DNA of 64,000 nt, from assembly GCF_003671765.1 (NCBI RefSeq), contig NZ_QPIB01000009.1, positions 124,001 to 188,000 of the forward strand, given 5' to 3'. Each line of letters opens with the position of its first letter. Position 1 is the first letter of the stretch. The stretch comes from Xenophilus sp. E41. GTDB lineage: Bacteria; Pseudomonadota; Gammaproteobacteria; Burkholderiales; Burkholderiaceae_C. This document shows, piece after piece, positions 58,541 to 64,000 of the stretch. Position numbers and translations under genes: made by a program. The notes beneath the pieces are model-generated. The model ran no database searches. It saw nothing but the letters and a program-made list of their open reading frames with translations, and was not told the origin of the DNA.

Positions 58541-58992
58541 ACCCCGAATGGAACACCCCGCCCGGCGGCGACTTCGCCCGCTACGTGGAGCAGCTCACGG
58601 CGCGATCGCTGCGGCAGGTGAGCGCGCCGCAGTCGCACGAGCACCAGATGGACGTCGGCATGGGCGACCACGCGCCGCCATCGCCGCCGCGGGGCAAGGG
58701 CTTGCCGGCAGCGCCCGCCGCTCCGACGGTCGGCAAGCCGGCCGGCAATGACGGCGCGATGCGCGGCTTCGCGCGTTCGCTGGCCATCGGCTGGGCCGGC
58801 CTGCTGCTGGTGCTGCTCAGCAGCGGCGCCACCGTTGCAGCGCTGGGCGTCCTCGTCGCCGGGCTGTGGGCCGGATTCCAGTTGCGCCGCTGGCTGCTGC
58901 CGCCCGGTGGGGCGGCCGGGCTCAAGGCGGCACTCGAAGACATCGCACGGCAGCAGGCCGTGCAGAACCGACAAGGAAAGAACAAGCCATGA
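58537..58992 (+). CDS. Membrane protein of unknown function (151 aa)
   Basis: A 151-residue protein between coaBC and dut, overlapping both by four bases, so all three are translationally coupled. A polar, Pro-rich N-terminal half ([20 protein letters not shown]) is followed by a hydrophobic hairpin (residues about 82-116: [33 protein letters not shown]) and a basic tail. No family recognised; it is probably an inner-membrane protein. Confidence 0.78.
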   Translation: MNPEWNTPPGGDFARYVEQLTARSLRQVSAPQSHEHQMDVGMGDHAPPSPPRGKGLPAAPAAPTVGKPAGNDGAMRGFARSLAIGWAGLLLVLLSSGATVAALGVLVAGLWAGFQLRRWLLPPGGAAGLKAALEDIARQQAVQNRQGKNKP

Positions 58993-59435
58993 AGATCGAC
59001 GTGCGCGTGCTCGACGCCCGCATGAAGGACGAACTGCCGCGCTACGCCACCCCCGGCAGCGCCGGCCTGGACCTGCGCGCCTGCCTCGCCGAGCCCTTGA
59101 CGCTGGCGCCCGGCGCCTGTGAACTCGTGGGCACCGGGCTGGCGATCCACCTGGCCGATCCCGGCTACGCGGCGCTGATCCTGCCGCGCTCGGGCCTGGG
59201 CCACAAGCACGGCATCGTGCTGGGCAACCTCGTGGGCCTGATCGACAGCGACTACCAGGGCGAGCTCAAGATCAGCGCCTGGAACCGCAGCCAGACCGCC
59301 TTCGTCATCCAGCCCATGGAGCGCCTGGCCCAACTGGTGGTCGTGCCCGTCGTTCAGGCGCGGTTCAACCTCGTCGACGCCTTCGCGCCCACCGAGCGTG
59401 GCGAGGGGGGCTACGGCTCCACCGGCACGCGCTGA
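58989..59435 (+). CDS. dut: Deoxyuridine 5'-triphosphate nucleotidohydrolase
   Basis: A 148-residue trimeric dUTPase that hydrolyses dUTP to dUMP and pyrophosphate, keeping uracil out of DNA. All five motifs are visible: [42 protein letters not shown] and [12 protein letters not shown]. It overlaps the membrane protein gene by four bases. The coaBC-x-dut order is common in betaproteobacteria. Confidence 0.96.
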   Translation: MKIDVRVLDARMKDELPRYATPGSAGLDLRACLAEPLTLAPGACELVGTGLAIHLADPGYAALILPRSGLGHKHGIVLGNLVGLIDSDYQGELKISAWNRSQTAFVIQPMERLAQLVVVPVVQARFNLVDAFAPTERGEGGYGSTGTR

Positions 59436-59598
59436 AAGCGCCTCGTTGCAACTGTGAGGGCCGGGTAAAGGTGTGAACCCGGTCAGGTGCGGGCGTATCC
59501 GAGATCTCAGAATGTTGGACCTGTCATCGCCCGGCGAGCACGGGCGTTGAAGAAGCAGCATCAGTGGTGAGCCCACCGCTTGCCCAGAGGAGCCTCAC

Positions 59599-60108
59599 AT
59601 GCAACGCCTGACCCGCATCCTGTCCATCACCGCCGCCGCCGTGGCGGTATCCATGCTCACGGCCTGCGTGGCGCCCGCGCCGGTCTACTACCAGCAGTCG
59701 AGCTATCCCTACCAGCCGGCGCAGCCGGTCTATCCGGCCGGCTACGGCGCCAACCCGTACGTCGAGCTGGGCCACGTCGCCAACATCGAGGTGATCCAGT
59801 CCCAGACCCCGGGCTACGGCACCTCGGGCGGCGGTGCCGTGGCAGGCGGTGTCATCGGCGGGGTGGTGGGCAACCAGTTCGGCCGCGGCAACGGGCGCGC
59901 AGCGGCCACGGCGCTGGGCGTGATCGGCGGCGCCCTGCTGGGGAACACGATCGAGGCGCAGAACAACGCGCCGCGCGTCTACCAGAGCTACCGCGTCTCG
60001 GTGCAGACCGACAACGGTGCGTATCGCGCCTTCGACGTGCCCAGCCCGGGCGACCTGCGCATCGGCGACCGCGTGCGCATCGACAACGGGCAGATCTCCC
60101 GTTATTGA
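59599..60108 (+). CDS. Glycine-zipper 2TM lipoprotein (SlyB-like)
   Basis: A 169-residue outer-membrane lipoprotein: signal ending LTAC (Cys at residue 25), a Tyr/Pro/Gln-rich segment, and a glycine zipper (GGGAVAGGVIGGVVGNQFG, then GVIGGALLGNTIE) typical of Rick_17kDa/SlyB proteins. The C-terminal YRVSVQTDNGAYRAF, GDRVRIDNGQI domain is also standard. Family members stabilise the envelope under stress. It resembles the smaller lipoprotein at 885 only in the zipper. Confidence 0.88.
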   Translation: MQRLTRILSITAAAVAVSMLTACVAPAPVYYQQSSYPYQPAQPVYPAGYGANPYVELGHVANIEVIQSQTPGYGTSGGGAVAGGVIGGVVGNQFGRGNGRAAATALGVIGGALLGNTIEAQNNAPRVYQSYRVSVQTDNGAYRAFDVPSPGDLRIGDRVRIDNGQISRY

Positions 60109-60149
60109 CCCACCCCCAAGGCTTCGCGGACTTCGTTCCGCTTCGCCAA

Positions 60150-60193
60150 GCCCCTCAAGGGGGCACACGCGACGGCCCGGCAAAGCCGGTTCC
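60150..60193. repeat. Dispersed GC-rich palindromic repeat, copy 3 (reversed)
   Basis: CCCCTCAAGGGGGCACACGC, then GGCCCGGCAAAGCCGGTTCC, the reverse of copy 2, in the gap between two convergent genes. Confidence 0.65.
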
Positions 60194-60253
60194 ATGCGTG
60201 TTCCCGCATGGCCTGCTCCGCGGCCACCTGAGCGGGGAGGGTGAGGGCGTTGC

Positions 60254-60778
60254 TCAGTGCAGGCGGTCGTTGCCCGGCGCCATCGGCTCGAAGCGGAAGA
60301 AGCCCGTGCCGGCGGTGCCCTTGCCGATCTCTTCCTCCGTCGCCTCGCGCACCGAGCGCACGGTGACCGACAGGCGCAGCGCGATGCCGGCCAGCGGGTG
60401 GTTGCCGTCGAGCACGAGGTGGTCCGGGTAGATCTCGGCCACGGTGTAGAGCGCGTTCTTGGGGATGCTGTCGCTCACGCCCTGCGGCAGGGCAGCGCCG
60501 TCGAAGGTCATGCCTTCCTCGACCTCGGCCGGGAAGAGCGAGCGCGGCTCGAGGAAGAGCAACTGGTCGTCGAAGTCACCGAAGGCCTGCTCGGGCTCCA
60601 GGTGCAGCGACACCACGTCGCCCACCTCATGGCCCTGCAGGGCCGCCTCGACGGTGTCGAAGAGGTCGTCGCCGCCGATGAGGAACTCCACCGGTTCGTC
60701 CAGCACATCGAGCGTGTCGCCCAGGGTGTCCTTGAGCGTCCAGGTCAGGCCGACCACGCATTGGGGGGTGATTTCCAT
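60254..60778 (-). CDS. FKBP-type peptidyl-prolyl isomerase (SlyD-like)
   Basis: A 174-residue SlyD/FKBP protein: VVGLTWTLKDTLGDTLDV, EFLIGGDDLFDTVEAALQGH, GDVVSLHLEPEQAFGDFDDQ and LDGNHPLAGIALRLSVTVRS mark the FKBP domain with an inserted flap (IF). The His-rich C-terminal metal tail of E. coli SlyD is lacking. The start at 60778 is chosen since upstream ATGs at 60796 and 60802 fall in the palindrome and the divergent gene's start. It is divergent from roxA with a 16-base gap. Confidence 0.88.
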   Translation of the reverse strand: MEITPQCVVGLTWTLKDTLGDTLDVLDEPVEFLIGGDDLFDTVEAALQGHEVGDVVSLHLEPEQAFGDFDDQLLFLEPRSLFPAEVEEGMTFDGAALPQGVSDSIPKNALYTVAEIYPDHLVLDGNHPLAGIALRLSVTVRSVREATEEEIGKGTAGTGFFRFEPMAPGNDRLH

Positions 60779-60798
60779 GGGGGAGAATTCTCCCATGG
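60778..60798. promoter_or_regulatory. Palindrome joining two divergent start codons
   Basis: GGGAGAATTCTCCC (60781-60794) is a perfect dyad, and CCATGG-type start codon contexts flank it on both sides. The 16-base gap leaves no room for separate promoters with leaders. Confidence 0.55.
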
Positions 60799-61931
60799 AC
60801 ATCTCCCGACCGCTGCCCCTGCTGGGCGGCCTCACGCCCGAACGATTCATGCGCCGGCACTGGCAGAAGAAGCCGCTGCTGGTGCGCCAGGCCATGCCGG
60901 GCATCGTGCCGCCGGTGGCGCGCCAGCGGCTCTTCGAACTCGCGGGCGAGGAGGGCGTCGAGTCCCGCCTGGTCGAGCACGACGCCCGCCGCGGATGGCG
61001 CCTGCGCCATGGCCCCCTGGCGCGCCGCGCGCTGCCGCCACTGGCCCGGCGCGCCTGGACGCTGCTGGTGCAGGGCGTGGACCTGCACGACGAGGCGGCG
61101 CATGCGCTGCTGCAGGCCTTCCGCTTCATGCCCGACGCGCGGCTGGACGACCTCATGATCAGCTACGCCAGCGATGGCGGCGGCGTCGGGCCGCATTTCG
61201 ACAGCTACGACGTGTTCCTGCTGCAGGTCAGCGGCCGGCGCGAATGGGCGATCGGGCGCCAGCGTGACCTGTCGCTCAAGCCCGACCTGCCGCTGAAGAT
61301 CCTCGCGAACTTCGAGCCCGAGCAGCGCTTCGTGCTCGAGCCCGGCGACATGCTGTACCTGCCGCCGCGCTATGCGCACGACGGGGTGGCCGTGGGCGGC
61401 GACTGCATGACCTACTCCATCGGCCTGCGTGCGGCCACCGACGCCGAACTGGGTGCCGACCTCCTGGCCCGCGTCGCCGACGCGGCCAACGACGAGCTGG
61501 CCGAAAGCGGCCCGGCACGACGCTACGGCGACGCATCGCAGCCGGCCGTCGAGCGGCCCGGTGCCATTCCGGCGGCGCTGCAGGCCTTCGCGCGCGAGGC
61601 GGTGCGCCGAGCGGTTGCCGGCGACGAGGCCATCGACCGCGCACTGGGCGAAGCGCTGACGGAGCCCAAGTCCAACGTGTGGTTCGACCCTTCGGAAGCC
61701 GGCGAGCTGACGCGGGGCGTGCGGCTGGACCGCCGCACACGCATGCTCTACGACGAGCGCCACGTGTTCATCAACGGCGAGAGCTTCCGTGCCGGCGGCC
61801 GCGACGCGACGCTGATGCGCCGGCTCAGCGACGAACGCATGCTGGCGCCGCGTGAGCTGCGGCATGCCAGCGCCGAGGCCCTCGAACTGCTGCAGGACTG
61901 GCACGAAGCGGGGTGGCTGCATGCCGAGTGA
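60795..61931 (+). CDS. roxA: Ribosomal protein L16 arginine hydroxylase-like cupin (RoxA/YcfD)
   Basis: A 378-residue Fe(II)/2-oxoglutarate-dependent JmjC-type oxygenase of the RoxA/YcfD family, which in E. coli hydroxylates an arginine of ribosomal protein L16. The iron triad is visible: H134 and D136 (GPHFDSYD) and H195 (PRYAHDGVA). LPPRYAH and CMTYSIGLRA are family hallmarks, and the C-terminal winged-helix region follows. It begins 16 bases from the SlyD-like gene and its end overlaps the next gene by 11 bases. Confidence 0.9.
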   Translation: MDISRPLPLLGGLTPERFMRRHWQKKPLLVRQAMPGIVPPVARQRLFELAGEEGVESRLVEHDARRGWRLRHGPLARRALPPLARRAWTLLVQGVDLHDEAAHALLQAFRFMPDARLDDLMISYASDGGGVGPHFDSYDVFLLQVSGRREWAIGRQRDLSLKPDLPLKILANFEPEQRFVLEPGDMLYLPPRYAHDGVAVGGDCMTYSIGLRAATDAELGADLLARVADAANDELAESGPARRYGDASQPAVERPGAIPAALQAFAREAVRRAVAGDEAIDRALGEALTEPKSNVWFDPSEAGELTRGVRLDRRTRMLYDERHVFINGESFRAGGRDATLMRRLSDERMLAPRELRHASAEALELLQDWHEAGWLHAE

Positions 61932-62409
61932 ACTGCCCGAGGGCGCCTTCGACGGGCGCCAGGCCTTCATCTCTCACCTGCGCACGGCCTTCGCAGCCGC
62001 CGCGCAGCAGGGTTGGAAGGAAATGGTTCTGAGTGACGCCGACTTCCTCGACTGGCCGCTGGGCGAGCGCGAGGTGATCGACGCGCTGCAGGCCTGGGCG
62101 GCTTCGGGCCGCAGCCTGCGCCTGCTGGCGCGGCGCTTCGACGGCGTCGAGCGCCAGCATGCGCGCTTCGTCCAGTGGCGGCGCATGTGGGACCACATCG
62201 TGCAGGCGCGGGCGGTGCCGGGCGAGGGCAGCAGCGAGGTGCCCAGTGCCCTCTGGACGCCGGGCTGGTTCCTGCACCGCATCGACCCGGAGCGCTGCCG
62301 CGGCGTCTGCGGGCTCGAGGCCGAGGCGCGCGTGGGGCTGCGCCAGGCGCTCGACGAGCAATTCCAGCAGGGCCGGCCGGCCTTTTCCGCGTCGGTGCTC
62401 GGTCTCTAG
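61921..62409 (+). CDS. Conserved protein of unknown function (162 aa)
   Basis: A 162-residue soluble protein beginning MPSELPEGAFDGRQAFISHL, with AQQGWKEMVLSDADFLDWPL, RSLRLLARRFDGVERQHARF and PGWFLHRIDPERCRGVCGL. The order of strands and helices recalls a phospholipase-D-like fold without the HKD motif, but this is a guess. It overlaps roxA by 11 bases, so the two are co-translated, and is convergent with the metallo-hydrolase gene. Confidence 0.78.
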   Translation: MPSELPEGAFDGRQAFISHLRTAFAAAAQQGWKEMVLSDADFLDWPLGEREVIDALQAWAASGRSLRLLARRFDGVERQHARFVQWRRMWDHIVQARAVPGEGSSEVPSALWTPGWFLHRIDPERCRGVCGLEAEARVGLRQALDEQFQQGRPAFSASVLGL

Positions 62410-62411
62410 CC

Positions 62412-63188
62412 TCAGGCGTCGAGCCAGCAGCTGCCTTCGGCTGCGTTAGCGGTCAGCACGTCCTCGGGCTGCGTGCCCAGCGCCTCCGCGAGCAGGGCCT
62501 TCGCCAGTTCCGGCCGGTTGTTCTGTTCGCTCAGGTGCGCCGCCAGCACGTGCCGCAGGCCCGCATGGTGCACGGCACGCGCGATCTCCGCCGCCGCCTG
62601 GTTGGACAGATGCCCGTAGTTGCCGCCGACGCGTCGCTTCAGGAAGGGCGGGTAGGACGACTGGGCGAGCAGCTCCGGGTCGTGGTTCGACTCCAGCACC
62701 AGGGCCTGCAGCCCCTGCAGCCGCGTCATCACGTGCGCGCTGGCATGGCCCAGGTCGGTCAGCACGCCCAGCGTGCGGGCGCCGTCGGTGCAGCGCAGCT
62801 GCAGCGGCTCGCGGGCGTCGTGCGGCACGGTGAAGGGCGTGAGCATCAGGTCGCCCACCACGATGTCCTGGCCGTCGCGTGCGAACTGCAGGCGACCCGC
62901 GTAGTCGGGTGCGCCCGTGGCCAGCCAAGTGCCCTCGCTCATCCAGACGGCCGCCCCGTGCTTGCGCGAGAACGCGTGCGCGCAGCCGATGTGGTCGCTG
63001 TGCTCGTGCGTGATGAAGACGGCGTCGATGTCTGAGGGCGCCACGCCGGCGCGCACCAGTCGCGCGTCGAGCTGACGAATCCCGAAGCCGCAGTCGACGA
63101 GCAGCCGCGACACCCGGCCGGCGCTGTGGACCTCGACCAGCGTCGCATTGCCGGTGCTGCCGCTGCCCAGGCTGCGAAAACGAAGCAT
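62412..63188 (-). CDS. Metallo-beta-lactamase-fold hydrolase (YycJ/WalJ-like)
   Basis: A 258-residue MBL-fold protein. The metal motif THEHSDHIG (H61, H63, D65, H66) is preceded by RFRSLGSGSTGNATLVE and VDCGFGIRQLD, the signature of the YycJ/WalJ group, with FTVPHDAREPLQLRC and LVLESNHDPELL further on. Family members are thought to be DNA exo/phosphodiesterases. It follows bamC on the same strand, after a terminator. Confidence 0.9.
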   Translation of the reverse strand: MLRFRSLGSGSTGNATLVEVHSAGRVSRLLVDCGFGIRQLDARLVRAGVAPSDIDAVFITHEHSDHIGCAHAFSRKHGAAVWMSEGTWLATGAPDYAGRLQFARDGQDIVVGDLMLTPFTVPHDAREPLQLRCTDGARTLGVLTDLGHASAHVMTRLQGLQALVLESNHDPELLAQSSYPPFLKRRVGGNYGHLSNQAAAEIARAVHHAGLRHVLAAHLSEQNNRPELAKALLAEALGTQPEDVLTANAAEGSCWLDA

Positions 63189-63201
63189 GCGCGGTTCCTA
63201 C

Positions 63202-63229
63202 AAAGAAGAATGCCGGCAGCAGCCGGCAT
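63202..63229 (-). terminator. Terminator after bamC
   Basis: ATGCCGGC-AGCA-GCCGGCAT (63210-63229); on the minus strand the stem is followed by TTCTTCTTTG. It lies before the MBL-fold gene. Confidence 0.75.
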
Positions 63230-63274
63230 CGCAGGCGGGCCGCACGGGCAGGGGGCCTGCCCGGCGGATATTCA

Positions 63275-64000
63275 TCACTTGAGGTCGTCGGCGATGACCT
63301 GGACGATGCGCTGCGCATTGGCCGAGGTCTCGGGACCGCCGGCTTCGTTGAGCACCGACACCGTGGTCGATTCGCCCTGGCTCTTGACCTGGACGCGGTA
63401 CTTCGCGGGCTTCTCGGCGTCCCTGGAGCGGTTGAAGATCTTGCTGAAGAAGCCCGGCTCCTTGCGGTCCGGGTCGGGGGTGACGTAGCGCACGAAGTAG
63501 ATGCCGGCGCTGCGGTCGCGGTCCTCGACGGTGAAGCCCGTGCGGTCGAGCGCCAGGCCGACGCGGCGCCAGGCGCGATCGAAACCTTCGCTGATCTGGA
63601 CCACCGGCTGGCCGCCGACCGTGGCGACCTGGGCGGCGCGGGCCGAGGGCGGCGCCGAGGCCACGGCTGCCTTCGACTGCTCCTGCGTCACGCCGAGCTT
63701 GACCATCAGGCGACGGAGGAATTCGGTCTCGAGTTCGGGATCGACCGGGCGCGGCTGCCAGTTGGTGAGTTCCTTGCGCTGGGTGGTGTAGACCTCGACC
63801 ATGCCGCGGTGGCTGATGTAGATCTCGGTGCCGTTGGGGCTGCGCTCCATGCGGGTGCGGAAGCGGTCGAGTTCGCCGGTGGAATAGGCGCTGTCGATCA
63901 GCTTGCCCAGCGAGCTGCGGATGATGTCCTGCGGGATCTTGGCGCGGTTCTCAGCCCAGTCCGTTTCCATGATGCCGAGATTGCGCTGCTCCATCGTCAG
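63275..64000 (-). CDS. bamC: Outer membrane assembly lipoprotein BamC, C-terminal part (runs off window)
   Basis: The visible 242 residues cover the C-terminal portion of BamC/NlpB: NLGIMETDWAENRAKIPQDI, RMERSPNGTEIYISHRGM and, in the second helix-grip domain, ISEGFDRAWRRVGLALDRTG and RSAGIYFVRY. BamC is an accessory lipoprotein of the BAM machine that inserts outer-membrane beta-barrels. The signal peptide and lipobox lie beyond the right edge. Confidence 0.9.
   Translation of the reverse strand: MTMEQRNLGIMETDWAENRAKIPQDIIRSSLGKLIDSAYSTGELDRFRTRMERSPNGTEIYISHRGMVEVYTTQRKELTNWQPRPVDPELETEFLRRLMVKLGVTQEQSKAAVASAPPSARAAQVATVGGQPVVQISEGFDRAWRRVGLALDRTGFTVEDRDRSAGIYFVRYVTPDPDRKEPGFFSKIFNRSRDAEKPAKYRVQVKSQGESTTVSVLNEAGGPETSANAQRIVQVIADDLK

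Overview
The window is GC-rich (about 70 percent G+C by eye) bacterial chromosome interrupted by one lower-GC prophage. The host looks like a betaproteobacterium of the family Comamonadaceae, most likely Variovorax or a close relative. The reasons are three Bug/TctC periplasmic binding proteins close together, the order pyrG-kdsA-eno-ftsB, the tsaE-amiC pair divergent from queG, and coaBC followed by dut. The genus is inferred from gene content only. I found no rRNA, tRNA or CRISPR array.

Left host arm (1-13217): a GNAT acetyltransferase start, a DedA membrane protein, a glycine-zipper lipoprotein, tsaE-amiC, queG, an AEC permease, xerD, a DUF72 protein, three Bug proteins, a TetR regulator, a thiolase with a MaoC hydratase, and the 3' half of a DUF455 ferritin-like gene. 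Right host arm (48971-64000): the 5' half of the same DUF455 gene, a gamma-carbonic anhydrase, hslO, a PnuC/NadR-like nicotinamide riboside pair, pyrG-kdsA-DUF1330-eno-ftsB, coaBC-unknown-dut, a second glycine-zipper lipoprotein, a SlyD-like isomerase divergent from roxA, a metallo-beta-lactamase-fold hydrolase, and the end of bamC.

Prophage (13213-48975, about 35.8 kb): a large serine integrase lies just inside the left end. Both junctions share TTGAT, and joining the host halves restores the DUF455 reading frame. After the integrase come a tightly packed unknown/ParB-like/TET-associated-glycosyltransferase/HTH operon, small leftward genes, a catalytic-domain-only tyrosine recombinase, three GIY-YIG nucleases, two small membrane proteins and a lipoprotein gene. 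A replication-like block follows: a long inverted repeat, a 366-residue protein with an N-terminal helix-turn-helix-like region and motifs resembling a single-subunit (Pol A/T7 RNAP-type) polymerase, iteron-like repeats, and about 1 kb of structured non-coding DNA. Next is a rightward siphovirus morphogenesis module: small and large terminase, DUF4055-type portal, scaffold, capsid, connectors, tail tube, gpG/gpGT with a T TTT TTC slippery site, tape measure, lambda M/L/K/I/J-like tip proteins and fibre genes. A leftward H-NS-like gene and a coiled-coil/membrane-anchor protein end it. I recognise no CI-type repressor and no endolysin.

The observations I rate highest are the minimal polymerase-like protein between an inverted repeat and iterons, the structured non-coding region next to it, a TAAATA motif placed before many prophage transcription/translation units and often followed by an RBS hairpin, an orphan DNA-glycosyltransferase cassette, and a well-defined serine-integrase attP reconstructed from the two ends.
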